Shown here in pieces: positions 1 through 9,079 of a stretch of DNA of 64,000 nucleotides (its first letter is position 1; each line of letters starts with the position of its first letter). A program made the position numbers and the translations under genes. Location of the stretch: contig NZ_CP155796.1 in the NCBI RefSeq assembly GCF_039729195.1, positions 2,480,001-2,544,000 of the forward strand, given 5' to 3'. The stretch comes from Mycobacterium sp. DL (lineage in GTDB: Bacteria; Actinomycetota; Actinomycetes; Mycobacteriales; Mycobacteriaceae). The notes below the pieces were generated by a model. The model was not told where the DNA came from and did no database searches. It saw nothing but the letters and a program-made list of their open reading frames with translations.

Positions 1-1
1 C

Positions 2-754
2 GCGGGTGCCGCGGCCGGCTCCGGTCGTGGTGTCGACGGGTCGTCGGTACGTGCCAAGAGCACCGCGACCGACCCCGTGACGGTCGTCGACACCGAGACC
101 GAGCGGCTGTTACGGGACCGACTGGCTGAACTGCGCCCCGGCGAGCAGGTCCTCGGCGAAGAGGAGGGCGGACCGAGCGGCGCGGCGGACGGGCGACTCA
201 CCTGGGTGCTCGACCCCATCGACGGCACGGTCAACTTCCTCTACGGGATCGAGGCCTACGCGGTGTCGGTCGGCGTGCAGCAGAACGGCGTCTCGGTGGC
301 CGGCGCGGTCGCCGACGTCGCCGCCGGTGCCATCTTCTCCGCGGCGCTCGGGCACGGTGCGCGGCTGGAGCGCGACGGTGTTGTCAGTGAGCTCAGGGCC
401 AACACCATCACCGAACTGCCGATGGCCCTGGTGGGTACGGGGTTCGCCTACCAGCCCGATCGCCGAAGACGCCAGGGCGAGATCGTGGCCAGGCTGCTGC
501 CGGACGTGCGTGACCTGCGCCGGATCGGTTCCTGCGCCCTGGACCTGTGCATGGTGGCCGCCGGCAGGCTCGACGCCTACTACGAGGACGGCGTGCACGT
601 GTGGGACTGGGCGGCGGGTGCACTCATCGCCACCGAGGCCGGCGCGCACGTCCGGCTGCCGGAGTCGGTAGACGGCGCCGGGTTGGTGGTGGTCTCCGCG
701 CCGGGCATCAGCGCGGCGCTCGACGAGGCGCTGGTCCGCTGCGGCGCGATGTGA
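2..754 (+). CDS. suhB: Inositol monophosphatase family phosphatase SuhB (5'-truncated by window edge)
   Basis: Mg2+-dependent phosphatase of the inositol monophosphatase family, expected to hydrolyse myo-inositol 1-phosphate for phosphatidylinositol and mannoside synthesis. The frame is open to base 2, and the residues before the internal GTG at 77 (VRAKSTATDPVTVVDTETE) are family-like, so the real start lies upstream of the window. Visible motifs are the metal-binding EEEGG, then WVLDPIDGTVNF near 200-240, and the C-terminal WDWAAGALIATEAGA (600-645). Cei and DUF4193 follow, as around Rv2701c in M. tuberculosis. Family certain; physiological substrate inferred from the ortholog. Confidence 0.9.
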   Translation, partial: AGAAAGSGRGVDGSSVRAKSTATDPVTVVDTETERLLRDRLAELRPGEQVLGEEEGGPSGAADGRLTWVLDPIDGTVNFLYGIEAYAVSVGVQQNGVSVAGAVADVAAGAIFSAALGHGARLERDGVVSELRANTITELPMALVGTGFAYQPDRRRRQGEIVARLLPDVRDLRRIGSCALDLCMVAAGRLDAYYEDGVHVWDWAAGALIATEAGAHVRLPESVDGAGLVVVSAPGISAALDEALVRCGAM

Positions 755-775
755 CGCGGCCCGCGGACGGCGCGC

Positions 776-1432
776 CTAACAGACGCCGCTGTGGATCCTG
801 GACAGCAGTTCCGGGTCGGCCGGCTGCGTCGCGTCGGGCAGCAGGCTCGCCAGAGCGGCATCGATGTCGTCGCCGCCGCTCAGTTCGGTGAATTCGGTGC
901 CCAGCGCGAGGTCCACGGTGTCGTCGTTGCGTTGGTCCTGGAAGAGCTCGGTGCACGGCGCCACCAACCAGACCGCTGCGGCCGCGGCTCGCCCGGACGG
1001 TCCGAAGCGGATCTGGCCCTGGCATTCCAGCCGCACCGTCTCGTAGATGGGGTCGTTGGCGGCTTCGGGATCGGCGAAGCCCAGATCGCGCAGTGCGCCC
1101 GCGACTTCGCCGGCCTGTCCGCCCTGCCCGCTGGCGTTGAGCACGCGGATTCTGGCGTCGGCGAGCTCGGCGGGGGTGACATCGGTCATCTCGGCGCGGG
1201 ACACCTGCTCGCCGAGTTGGGGCCTGGGCGCGTTCGGATCCTCGGGCACCGGGGGCGGGTTGCAGACCGCGGCTTCGCGGATGTCCGGCGGGCGCGACAG
1301 GGCGATCACCCAGACCAGCAGGGTCACCGCCGCCAGTGCGATGAACAAGACGATCCCGGGGATGAAGTTGCGACGGCGAAACGGGCGTCCGTGTTTGTCG
1401 AACGCCGTGCCGTCTGTGATTTGCGCGACCAC
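776..1432 (-). CDS. cei: Envelope integrity protein Cei (LytR_C domain)
   Basis: Membrane-anchored protein of 218 aa resembling Cei (Rv2700, 216 aa), which is needed for normal mycobacterial cell-envelope integrity. A short basic cytoplasmic N-terminus (FDKHGRPFRRRN) is followed by one membrane segment (about residues 28-48), and then by an extracytoplasmic LytR C-terminal-type domain containing RVLNASGQGGQAGEVA. GTG at 1432 was chosen because it gives VAQITDGTAFDKHG, the family N-terminus; the longer open frame upstream is not family-like. It is convergent with suhB (21-bp gap) and divergent from the DUF4193 gene, so 1433-1608 holds both promoters. Confidence 0.88.
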   Translation of the reverse strand: MVAQITDGTAFDKHGRPFRRRNFIPGIVLFIALAAVTLLVWVIALSRPPDIREAAVCNPPPVPEDPNAPRPQLGEQVSRAEMTDVTPAELADARIRVLNASGQGGQAGEVAGALRDLGFADPEAANDPIYETVRLECQGQIRFGPSGRAAAAAVWLVAPCTELFQDQRNDDTVDLALGTEFTELSGGDDIDAALASLLPDATQPADPELLSRIHSGVC

Positions 1433-1608
1433 GGTGTGCACTCTAAGGCCACTGTGCGCAGGGGCTCCGACCGGCGCGAACGCTGATGTGACGCAAATCA
1501 CAATAGAACCGGTGTCAATACGGGCACGAATCATTTGGCGGACGCGTTCGACGCTGGTACAAAGCACTGCTGCACAAAGCTTCACTGAGCTTTTTTGAGG
1601 GGACGAAG

Positions 1609-1911
1609 ATGGCCACTGACTACGACGCCCCACGGCGCACCGAGACCGACGATGTCTCCGAGGATTCGCTCGAGGAACTGAAGGCACGGCGTAATGAAGC
1701 ACAGTCGGCCGTCGTCGACGTCGACGAAACCGAGACTGCGGAATCTTTCGAGCTACCCGGTGCCGACCTGTCCGGGGAGGAACTGTCCGTCCGGGTGATC
1801 CCCAAGCAGGCAGACGAATTCACCTGCTCGAGTTGCTTCCTGGTCCATCACCGCAGCCGTCTCGCCAGCGAGAAGAACGGCATGATGATCTGCACCGACT
1901 GCGCCGCCTGA
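1609..1911 (+). CDS. DUF4193 family small acidic protein with zinc-ribbon C-terminus
   Basis: Conserved actinobacterial protein of 100 aa (Rv2699c-like), function unknown. The N-terminal two thirds is very acidic and probably disordered. The C-terminus carries two CxxC pairs (FTCSSCFLVHHRS and MICTDCAA) spaced like a zinc ribbon. ATG at 1609 is preceded by a purine-rich GAGGGGACGAAG. It is followed 6 bp later by the convergent DUF3093 gene. Family assignment is firm; zinc binding is inferred from the four cysteines. Confidence 0.88.
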   Translation: MATDYDAPRRTETDDVSEDSLEELKARRNEAQSAVVDVDETETAESFELPGADLSGEELSVRVIPKQADEFTCSSCFLVHHRSRLASEKNGMMICTDCAA

Positions 1912-1917
1912 CCCCAC

Positions 1918-2394
1918 TCAAGCGTTCAAAGCGGCGAGCAACTTCGCCGGATCCTTTGCGCTGACCAGCCAGTACGGGGTCGGATCGTCGGGATCGTCGA
2001 GCACCAGCAGGGCCATCGGCCCGACCCATGCCCGGTGCACGACAAAGGCGGCCGGGTCGAGTTGGCGGCCCAGTGCCGCGGACTTGGCCGAACGGGGAAC
2101 CTGGGCCGACCGGGAGACGACGCTCACCGGCAGGTGGGCGCCGCCCACCCACAGTTCCGTATCGCCGTTCTCGCTGACGACACGCAGTTCGCTTCGTCCG
2201 AGCCAGAGCAGCACGACGACCGCCACGGGCAGCAGCACGGCGAACGGCAGCCAGTTGGGCAGTGTCCTGATGCCCTGGTTGACCTGGAGCGCGATCAGCG
2301 ACGCCAACCCCAAACCGGGCAGCCACCACCACCAGGGGACCCACAGGCGCTCGCGATAGCGAACGGTTTGAGTGGTGGCGCGCGTGTCGGACAC
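1918..2394 (-). CDS. DUF3093 membrane protein
   Basis: Predicted inner-membrane protein of 158 aa resembling Rv2698 (161 aa), function unknown. It has a short N-terminus ([17 protein letters not shown]), two hydrophobic segments (about residues 18-38 and 42-62), and a soluble C-terminal part with the conserved [22 protein letters not shown]. The GTG start at 2394 fits the family length; the open frame continues upstream but into sequence antisense to dut. It diverges from dut, with only 25 bp between the two starts, so their promoters must overlap each other's 5' ends. Confidence 0.85.
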   Translation of the reverse strand: MSDTRATTQTVRYRERLWVPWWWWLPGLGLASLIALQVNQGIRTLPNWLPFAVLLPVAVVVLLWLGRSELRVVSENGDTELWVGGAHLPVSVVSRSAQVPRSAKSAALGRQLDPAAFVVHRAWVGPMALLVLDDPDDPTPYWLVSAKDPAKLLAALNA

Positions 2395-2419
2395 GCAGCC
2401 AAGAGTAATCTCTGGGGTC

Positions 2420-2884
2420 GTGTCCACCTCTCTGGCGGTAGTGCGACTTGATCGCGACCTGCCGCTGCCCCATCGGGCCCACGACGGCGATGCGGGAGTC
2501 GATCTGTACAGCGCCCAGGACGTCGAGTTGGCGCCCGGTGAGCGAGCGCTGGTGCCGACGGGTGTCGCAGTGGCGATTCCCTTCGGCATGGTCGGTCTTG
2601 TGCATCCACGCTCGGGTCTGGCTGCCCGCGTAGGGCTTTCGATCGTGAACAGTCCCGGCACCGTGGATGCCGGCTATCGCGGCGAGATCAAGGTGGCACT
2701 GATCAACCTCGACCCCCGGGCCCCGATCGTCGTGCGGCGGGGAGACCGGATAGCTCAACTGCTCGTGCAGCGAGTCGAACTGCCCGAGCTGATCGAGGTG
2801 ACGTCCTTTGACGAGGCCGGCCTGGCCGACACCACACGTGGCGACGGCGGCCACGGTTCCTCCGGCGGACATGCGAGTTTGTGA
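2420..2884 (+). CDS. dut: dUTP pyrophosphatase
   Basis: Hydrolyses dUTP to dUMP and PPi, keeping uracil out of DNA and feeding dTMP synthesis. It is 154 aa, the same length as the M. tuberculosis trimeric enzyme, when begun at GTG 2420 ([10 protein letters not shown]). Family motifs appear in order: AGVDLYS (about 25-31), HPRSGLA (about 64-70), the substrate-binding region [21 protein letters not shown], and the flexible C-terminal arm [15 protein letters not shown] that closes over the active site. The stop overlaps a GTG at 2881 of the following DUF3710 gene, implying translational coupling. Confidence 0.96.
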   Translation: MSTSLAVVRLDRDLPLPHRAHDGDAGVDLYSAQDVELAPGERALVPTGVAVAIPFGMVGLVHPRSGLAARVGLSIVNSPGTVDAGYRGEIKVALINLDPRAPIVVRRGDRIAQLLVQRVELPELIEVTSFDEAGLADTTRGDGGHGSSGGHASL

Positions 2885-2886
2885 AC

Positions 2887-3663
2887 ATGGCACTGAAGAA
2901 GCAAGGCAATGACAGCTCCGGCACCCCCGAGGTGACGGCGGCGGATACCGACGAGGAGCTCGACGGTCCGTTCGACATCGACGACTTCGACGACCCGGCG
3001 GTCGCCGCGGTCGCCCGGCTGGACCTGGGTTCGGTACTGATCCCGATGCCCGATGCTGGGCAGGTACAGGTCGAGCTCAGCAACACCGGCGTGCCGAGCG
3101 CCATCTGGGTGGTGACCGAGAACGGCCGCTTCACGATCGCGGCATACGCGGCGCCCAAGTCCGCGGGCCTGTGGCGGGAGGTCGCCTCCGAGCTGGCCGA
3201 CTCGCTGCGCAAGGACGTCCCGAAGGTGGGCATCGAGGACGGTCCGTGGGGGCGCGAAGTGGTCGGTGTCGGGGCCGAGAACGCCGGGGTGGTGCGCTTC
3301 ATCGGCGTGGACGGCTACCGCTGGATGATCCGCTGCGTGGTCAGCGGACCGCACGACCGGATCGGCGCCCTGGCCGAACAGGCTCGAGAAGCTTTGGCGG
3401 ACACCGTCGTTCGCCGTGGCGACACCCCGATGCCGGTTCGAACCCCGCTGCCGATCCAGCTGCCCGAACCCATGGCCGCCCAGCTTCAGGCCGCGACCGA
3501 GCAGGCTGCCGCACAGCAGGCCGCGGCGACAGGCCAGCCCCAGCCTCAGCCGCCGGTCGCCGAGCAGCAGCCCCAGCCCCCAACCGGGCAGCAGCAGCCC
3601 ACTGCCCGACGCGGCACCCAGGGATCGGCGATGCAGCAGCTGCGCACCATCACGGGCGGCTGA
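2887..3663 (+). CDS. DUF3710 domain protein
   Basis: Conserved actinobacterial protein of 258 aa (Rv2696c-like), function unknown. An acidic N-terminus precedes a folded DUF3710 core (about residues 35-195) with VELSNTGVPSAIWVVTENGRFT and VRFIGVDGYRWMIRC. The last 60 residues are Gln/Pro/Ala-rich and low in complexity. ATG at 2887 is used; a GTG at 2881 overlapping the dut stop (GTGA) would add two residues and is equally possible. Its 3' end overlaps the convergent hydrolase gene by 14 bp. Confidence 0.85.
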   Translation: MALKKQGNDSSGTPEVTAADTDEELDGPFDIDDFDDPAVAAVARLDLGSVLIPMPDAGQVQVELSNTGVPSAIWVVTENGRFTIAAYAAPKSAGLWREVASELADSLRKDVPKVGIEDGPWGREVVGVGAENAGVVRFIGVDGYRWMIRCVVSGPHDRIGALAEQAREALADTVVRRGDTPMPVRTPLPIQLPEPMAAQLQAATEQAAAQQAAATGQPQPQPPVAEQQPQPPTGQQQPTARRGTQGSAMQQLRTITGG

Positions 3664-4375
3664 CCCGCTCCGGGTCCTGCGCGTCGCCGAGGGCGGCCAG
3701 GCACAACCTGCCCAGCACCGCGGGGTCTTCCCCGATCTGGTCGAGTGACACTGTGCGCAGCGCCGAATGCGGTGCGGCCGAAACCCACTCGATGCCCACC
3801 TCCATCGGGTGCACAGGGTCGTCGGTGGCTGACACCACACCCATCGGTGCGGCGAGCGCCTCCAGTTGCCGACTCGTCGGTGCGACGTAGCGGGCTGCTT
3901 CGTCCATCGCGTCCGGCAGCGACGGCCACTGTCCGACCCACGACCGCGTCAGCTCCTCGGCCAGCCAGGACGGACTCGACGCCTGCATCTGGCCGGTGAC
4001 CGCCACCAGGCCGTCGCGCCGCAGCGATTCCGCGGTCAGGCGTGCCGACAGCGCGGCGGGTGCCGCATCGGGTGCGCCCGTCCAGGCCGGGAGCGCGGCG
4101 AGCGCGGCCACCACCCGGCCGGGATGTGCCAGTGCCCACGCCGCAGCGACCGCTGCGCCGATCGAGACACCACCCACCACGATCGGCGTCTGGCGGGCGG
4201 CGCCCTCGAGAGCCTCGAGATAACCCTCGACCAGACGGTGCGGTTGCGGCGGCGGGGTGACGACGACCGCGCCGACGTCGTGCAGAGCCGTCGAAAAGGC
4301 CCGGTAGACGAAGTCGTCGTCGGAGCCCGTGCCGGCAAGAAGGACGGTGGTGACACCGCGTAGATCGACCGCCAT
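3650..4375 (-). CDS. Alpha/beta-hydrolase fold protein (Rv2695-like)
   Basis: Predicted cytoplasmic alpha/beta hydrolase of 241 aa; substrate unknown. The nucleophile elbow is GGVSIGAAVA (GxSxG, about residues 68-77). ATDDPVHP supplies a likely acid region. The catalytic His is not obvious. ATG at 4375 gives MAVDLRGVTTVLLAGTGSDDD, which matches the family start; the open frame begins 69 nt further upstream. The gene is convergent with DUF3710 (14-bp overlap) and divergent from the OB-fold gene. Confidence 0.82.
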   Translation of the reverse strand: MAVDLRGVTTVLLAGTGSDDDFVYRAFSTALHDVGAVVVTPPPQPHRLVEGYLEALEGAARQTPIVVGGVSIGAAVAAAWALAHPGRVVAALAALPAWTGAPDAAPAALSARLTAESLRRDGLVAVTGQMQASSPSWLAEELTRSWVGQWPSLPDAMDEAARYVAPTSRQLEALAAPMGVVSATDDPVHPMEVGIEWVSAAPHSALRTVSLDQIGEDPAVLGRLCLAALGDAQDPERVSRP

Positions 4376-4506
4376 CCCACGATCGTGCCCGGTCGTGTGA
4401 TCCCCGGCGCGGCGGGTCGGCCCTACGTGGCAAATCGGAACCAAGAGGTCTACCGTGGCGTCTGTTGGGTCAATCCGCAGTGGATTGACAGGACTCAGGA
4501 GAAGCC

Positions 4507-4878
4507 ATGGCCACGGCCGAGGGGTATCTTCGGCGGCTCACCCGTCGGTTGACCGAGGATCCGGAACAACTCGACGTACAGGAGCTCAGCGACGAAGCCG
4601 CAAGCACCGGTGCGCAGAAGGCGATCGACTGTCAGCGCGGCCAGGAGGTGACCATGGTCGGCACCCTGCGCAGCGTCGAATGCAACGGCAAGAGTTGCGC
4701 AGGCGGCGTCAAGGCCGAACTGTTCGACGGCACCGACTCGGTGATGCTGGTCTGGCTCGGCCAGCGCCGCATCCCGGGCATCGAATCCGGTCGAACCCTC
4801 AAAGTGCACGGACGTGTCGGCAAGCTGGACAACGGTGCCAAGGCGATCTACAACCCCCACTACGAGATTCAAAAGTGA
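4507..4878 (+). CDS. OB-fold nucleic-acid-binding domain protein
   Basis: Small cytoplasmic protein of 123 aa (Rv2694c-like) whose central part (about residues 45-120) has the alternating beta-strand pattern of an OB fold, including VTMVGTLRSVECNGKSCAGG and SGRTLKVHGRVGKLDNG. Its ligand is unknown. A GGAGAAGCC ribosome site precedes ATG 4507. The stop codon overlaps the GTG of the DUF3159 membrane protein (GTGA at 4875-4878), so the two are almost certainly co-translated. Confidence 0.85.
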   Translation: MATAEGYLRRLTRRLTEDPEQLDVQELSDEAASTGAQKAIDCQRGQEVTMVGTLRSVECNGKSCAGGVKAELFDGTDSVMLVWLGQRRIPGIESGRTLKVHGRVGKLDNGAKAIYNPHYEIQK

Positions 4879-5603
4879 GTGACCCCGGCACCGAACCGGG
4901 CACGCAGACCACAGCTCCTCGGGGCGCCGCTGTCCTCGAGCAGATGGGCGGCATCAGCGGGCTGATCTATTCATCGCTGCCCGTGGTGGTGTTCGTTCCC
5001 GTGTCCTCCGCGTTCGGCCTCATGCCCGCCATCGGCGCCGCCCTGGCCGTGGCGACGCTGATCCTGCTGTGGCGCCTGTACCGGCGGGACTCGGTGCAAC
5101 CGGCCATATCGGGTTTCTTCGCCGTCGGGATCAGTGCGCTCATCGCCTACCTGGTAGGCGCCTCCAAAGGCTATTTCCTGCTCGGGATCTGGACGTCACT
5201 GTTCTGGGCCGTCGTGTTCACCATCTCGGTTGTGATCCGTCGCCCGATTGTCGGCTACGCGTGGGGGTGGGTCAGCTCTCACGACCGCAGTTGGCGGGAG
5301 GTGCGGCGCGCAGTGGTGGCCTTCGACGTGGCGACCCTGGTGTGGGTGGCGGTGTTCTCCGCCCGCTTCGTGGTGCAGCACCACCTGTACGACGCCGACC
5401 AGACCGGCTGGCTCGGGGTGGCGCGGATCGCGATGGGCTGGCCGCTGACAGCGGTGGCCGCGTTGGTGACCTATCTGGCGATCAGAGCCGCGAAGGCGGC
5501 GGTGCAGGAGCGCGACGCCGCCGTGGAGGCCCAGACGCCGGACAGCGATCCCGTGGTCGATCCGGTCTCCGACGACGACGCCTCGGCGCAGAAGCCGCAC
5601 TGA
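4875..5603 (+). CDS. DUF3159 integral membrane protein
   Basis: Polytopic membrane protein of 242 aa (Rv2693c-like), function unknown. After a polar N-terminus and the conserved AVLEQMGGISGLIYSSLPV it has about five or six hydrophobic segments between residues 30 and 215, and a charged, acidic C-terminal tail. GTG at 4875 overlaps the OB-fold gene stop by 4 nt and begins with VSDPGTEPG; the longer open frame upstream runs through the OB-fold gene in another frame and was rejected. The 3' end faces the Trk regulator ceoC 7 bp away. Confidence 0.84.
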   Translation: MSDPGTEPGTQTTAPRGAAVLEQMGGISGLIYSSLPVVVFVPVSSAFGLMPAIGAALAVATLILLWRLYRRDSVQPAISGFFAVGISALIAYLVGASKGYFLLGIWTSLFWAVVFTISVVIRRPIVGYAWGWVSSHDRSWREVRRAVVAFDVATLVWVAVFSARFVVQHHLYDADQTGWLGVARIAMGWPLTAVAALVTYLAIRAAKAAVQERDAAVEAQTPDSDPVVDPVSDDDASAQKPH

Positions 5604-5610
5604 CCGTCGG

Positions 5611-6276
5611 TCAGCGTTGACGCGGCCGCAGCAGTTGCTCGCGCAGCTCGTCCTCCACCTCGCTCACAGCGACGAACAGCAGTTCGTCGCCGCCTTCGAG
5701 CGGTTCGTCGCCCTCCGGGACGATGACGCGGGGGCCGCGCAGGATCGTCACCAGCGCTGCGTCTCGGGGGAGCTCGAGCCGCTTGACCGGCTTGCCGCCC
5801 CACGGGGTGTCGTCGGGAAGGGTGATCTCCACCAGATTCGCCTGGCCCTTGCTGAACTCCATCAGCCGCACCAGATCGCCGACCGACACCGCCTCCTCGA
5901 CCAGCGAGGCCAACATCCGTGGGGTCGACACCGCGACGTCGACACCCCAGGCCTCGTCGAAGAGCCACTCGTTACGGGGATCGTTCACGCGGGCGACCAC
6001 CCGGGCCACCGCGAACTCCGTCTTCGACAGCAGGCTCAGCACGACGTTGGCCTTGTCGTCGCCGGTGGCGGCGATCACCACGTCGAACTCCTCGAGTTTG
6101 ACCGATTCGAGCAGGCTGAGCTCGCAGGCATCGCCGAGTCGCCACTGCGCTGACGGGATCGCGTCGACGTCGATGTGGTCCGGATTGCGCTCGAGCAGCG
6201 TCACGTCGTGGGATTCGACCAGCTCGCGGGCGATGGATCGACCCACGGCCCCGGCCCCGGCGATCGCGACCTTCAC
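5611..6276 (-). CDS. ceoC: TrkA-type potassium uptake regulatory protein CeoC
   Basis: Cytoplasmic NAD(H)-binding regulator of a Trk/Ktr-type K+ channel, 221 aa. RCK N domain: Rossmann motif AGAGAVGRSIAREL at the start, an acidic strand end in VTLLERNPDHID, and VIAATGDDKANV. A TrkA_C domain follows from about residue 135. It lies downstream of the sister gene ceoB in the same direction with a 25-bp gap, so the pair probably forms one operon and a heteromeric ring. No channel subunit is visible nearby. Confidence 0.92.
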   Translation of the reverse strand: MKVAIAGAGAVGRSIARELVESHDVTLLERNPDHIDVDAIPSAQWRLGDACELSLLESVKLEEFDVVIAATGDDKANVVLSLLSKTEFAVARVVARVNDPRNEWLFDEAWGVDVAVSTPRMLASLVEEAVSVGDLVRLMEFSKGQANLVEITLPDDTPWGGKPVKRLELPRDAALVTILRGPRVIVPEGDEPLEGGDELLFVAVSEVEDELREQLLRPRQR

Positions 6277-6301
6277 CGGATTGCTCCTCGCGTCCGCTGC
6301 A

Positions 6302-6973
6302 TCACGACTCCGAGTCCGCGCTGGGCGGCAACGCCGCGATGGCCAGTGCTTCGGCGATGTGGCCGGAGATCGCGGCCAGGTACACCTGGTCGCCGGCCTG
6401 GATGACGGTCTTGGCGTCCGGCAGCGTGCCGGCGCCGAAGCGGATCATGAAGGAGACCCGCCCCGCGGTGGCGGCTTCCAGCTCGGTCACCCGGCGGCCC
6501 ACCCAGTCCTCGTGCAATGCGAGCTCGGTCACCCCGACGTTGCCCGTGGGGTCGCGCCACTTGGTGGTCTCGGTCTCCCGGGTCAGGACGTTGAGCAGCC
6601 GATCGGTTGTCCACGGCACGGTCGCGACGGTGGGGATACCGAGTCGTTCGTAGACCGCCGCGCGCTTGGCGTCGTAGATGCGCGCGACCACCCGCGACAC
6701 ACCGAACGTCTCACGCGCGACGCGCGCGGAGATGATGTTGGAGTTGTCACCCGAGGAGACCGCCGCGAAGGCTGCGGCGTCCTCGATGCCGGCACGCAAC
6801 AGCACGTCACGGTCGAAGCCCATCCCGAGCACGCGTTCGCCGGAGAAGTCGGCGGAGAGCCGGTGGAAAGCTGTTCCGTCCCGGTCGATCACAGCGACGT
6901 CGTGGCCGATCCTGGCCAGGCTGTCCGACAGGGATGCGCCCACCCGGCCGCATCCCATCACCACTACACGCAC
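6302..6973 (-). CDS. ceoB: TrkA-type potassium uptake regulatory protein CeoB
   Basis: First gene of the ceoB-ceoC pair, 223 aa. Rossmann motif VVVMGCGRVGASLSDSLA, with the strand-2 acidic end VAVIDRDGTAF, then AAVSSGDNSNI and a TrkA_C domain near residues 140-215. GTG at 6973 yields the conserved VRVVVMGCGR start; the open frame extends 90 nt upstream but reads as non-family sequence. It diverges from the amino-acid permease gene, with about 110 bp between the proposed starts. Confidence 0.9.
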   Translation of the reverse strand: MRVVVMGCGRVGASLSDSLARIGHDVAVIDRDGTAFHRLSADFSGERVLGMGFDRDVLLRAGIEDAAAFAAVSSGDNSNIISARVARETFGVSRVVARIYDAKRAAVYERLGIPTVATVPWTTDRLLNVLTRETETTKWRDPTGNVGVTELALHEDWVGRRVTELEAATAGRVSFMIRFGAGTLPDAKTVIQAGDQVYLAAISGHIAEALAIAALPPSADSES

Positions 6974-7084
6974 CTGACGGTCCTTCCCGGCCGGAGCCAG
7001 AGGTGGCTTACGTAATCTGCTGCTGCAGTACCTGCGCACTCGGAACGCTACCGGTATTCGCATGTGGGCTTACTCTTGGCACTC

Positions 7085-9079
7085 GTGTCCAAGCTTTCCA
7101 CCGCCGCGCGGCGGCTGTTGCTGGGCCGGCCCTTCCGCAGCGACAACCTGTCGCACACCCTGCTGCCCAAGCGGATAGCCCTGCCGGTCTTCGCCTCCGA
7201 TGCGTTGTCCTCCACGGCCTACGCCCCGGAGGAGATCTTCCTGGTGCTGTCGGTGGCCGGGCTGGCCTCCTACTCGATGGCGCCGTGGATCGGTCTGGCG
7301 GTGGCCGCGGTGATGCTCATCGTGATCGCCAGTTACCGGCAGAACGTTCATGCCTACCCCTCGGGCGGGGGCGACTACGAGGTCGTCAACACCAACCTCG
7401 GCCCGACCGCCGGACTCACCGTCGCCAGCGCTCTGCTGGTCGACTACGTGCTGACCGTCGCGGTGTCGATGTCCGCTGCGATGTCCAACATCGGGTCGGC
7501 GGTGCCGTTCATCAACGAACACAAGGTGTGGTTCGCGGTCGCGGCGATCCTGACGCTGGCGGCGTTGAATCTGCGGGGTATCCGCGAATCGGGCACTGCA
7601 TTCGCGATTCCGACCTACGCCTTCATGATCGGCATGTCGATCATGTTGGCCTGGGGGTTCTTCCAGATCTATGTGCTGGGCACCCCGCTGCGTGCGGAAT
7701 CGGCCGATTTCGAGATGCACTCCGAGCACGGTGATGTCCTCGGCTTCGCGCTGATCTTCCTGGTGGCACGGGCGTTCTCGTCGGGCAGCGCGGCCCTGAC
7801 CGGCGTCGAGGCGATCAGCAACGGCGTCCCGGCGTTCCGAAAGCCCAAGTCCCGCAACGCCGCCACCACACTGCTGATGTTGGGCGTCATCGCGGTCACA
7901 CTGTTCATGGGAATCATCATGCTCGCCAGGGCGATCGGCGTGCAGATCGCGGAGCGGCCGAGCGAACAGCTCGTCGGGGCGCCGGAGAACTATCAGCAGA
8001 AGACCTTGATCGTCCAGCTGGCCGAGACGGTGTTCCACGGCTTCCCGCTGGGTCTGTTCCTCATCGCCCTGGTGACAGCTCTGATCCTGGTGTTGGCGGC
8101 GAACACGGCGTTCAACGGTTTCCCCGTGCTCGGATCGATCCTGGCGCAGGACCGGTACCTGCCGCGCCAGCTGCACACCCGCGGCGACCGGTTGGCCTTC
8201 TCCAACGGAATCCTGTTCCTGGCGTTCGGCGCGGTTGCCTTCGTGGTGGCGTTCCAGGCTCAGGTGACCGCGCTGATCCAGCTCTACATCGTCGGGGTGT
8301 TCGTGTCGTTCACCTTCAGCCAGATCGGCATGGTGCGGCACTGGACCCGGCTGCTGCGCACCGAGACCGACACCGCGGTCCGCAGCCGGATGAAACGCTC
8401 CCGGGTGATCAACGCGATCGGCCTGATCTGCACCGGCACGGTGCTGGTCATCGTGGTCGTCACGAAGTTCGTCGCCGGAGCATGGATCGCGATCGTGGCG
8501 ATGAGCGCGCTGTTCGGGATCATGAAGCTCATCCACAAGCACTACGCATCGGTCAGCCGCGAGCTCGAACTGCGTTCGGCGGAGGCCGACGACATGGTGC
8601 TGCCCAGCCGCAACCACGCGATCGTGCTGGTGTCGAACGCGCATATGCCGACACTGCGGGCACTGGCCTATGCGCGGGCCACCCGTCCGGACATGTTGGA
8701 GGCCATCACCGTCAGCGTCGACGATGCCGAAACCCGCGCACTGGTGCACAAGTGGGAGCAGAGCGACATCAGCGTGCCGCTGAAGGTGATCGCGTCGCCG
8801 TATCGCGAGATCACCCGCCCCGTGCTCGATTACGTCAAACGGGTAGGCAAGGACTCACCGCGCACCGTGGTCACGGTGTTCATTCCCGAGTACGTCGTGG
8901 GGCACTGGTGGGAACAGTTGCTGCACAACCAGAGTGCGCTGCGGTTGAAGGGCAGGCTGCTGTTCGAACCCAATGTCATGGTCACTTCTGTTCCCTGGCA
9001 ACTCTCTTCCTCGGAGCGATTGAAGAAGCTGCAGCCCCAGTCGGCTCCCGGCGACGCACGCAAAGGATTCCTGGAGTGA
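7085..9079 (+). CDS. APC-superfamily amino acid permease (Rv2690c-like)
   Basis: Integral membrane transporter of about 664 aa, substrate unknown. An N-terminal permease core with roughly 12 hydrophobic segments (residues about 35-475) contains FASDALSSTAYAPEE and the conserved YPSGGGDYEVVNTNLG. A cytosolic C-terminal domain (from about 490) carries HAIVLVSNAHMPTLRALAYAR. GTG at 7085 (SKLSTAARRLLLGRP) is preferred; an in-frame GTG at 7064 would add seven residues. No clear ribosome site precedes either. The stop overlaps the start of the methyltransferase gene (GTGA). Confidence 0.87.
   Translation: MSKLSTAARRLLLGRPFRSDNLSHTLLPKRIALPVFASDALSSTAYAPEEIFLVLSVAGLASYSMAPWIGLAVAAVMLIVIASYRQNVHAYPSGGGDYEVVNTNLGPTAGLTVASALLVDYVLTVAVSMSAAMSNIGSAVPFINEHKVWFAVAAILTLAALNLRGIRESGTAFAIPTYAFMIGMSIMLAWGFFQIYVLGTPLRAESADFEMHSEHGDVLGFALIFLVARAFSSGSAALTGVEAISNGVPAFRKPKSRNAATTLLMLGVIAVTLFMGIIMLARAIGVQIAERPSEQLVGAPENYQQKTLIVQLAETVFHGFPLGLFLIALVTALILVLAANTAFNGFPVLGSILAQDRYLPRQLHTRGDRLAFSNGILFLAFGAVAFVVAFQAQVTALIQLYIVGVFVSFTFSQIGMVRHWTRLLRTETDTAVRSRMKRSRVINAIGLICTGTVLVIVVVTKFVAGAWIAIVAMSALFGIMKLIHKHYASVSRELELRSAEADDMVLPSRNHAIVLVSNAHMPTLRALAYARATRPDMLEAITVSVDDAETRALVHKWEQSDISVPLKVIASPYREITRPVLDYVKRVGKDSPRTVVTVFIPEYVVGHWWEQLLHNQSALRLKGRLLFEPNVMVTSVPWQLSSSERLKKLQPQSAPGDARKGFLE

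Noticed and set aside
5471-5968. 165-codon minus frame opposite the DUF3159 end and inside ceoC
   Set aside because: Arg/Gly-rich alternate frame of ceoC and antisense of DUF3159; no start signal.
7070-8749. 559-codon minus-strand frame opposite the permease
   Set aside because: Composition typical of a GC-rich antisense shadow; the permease on plus has clear membrane segments and conserved motifs.
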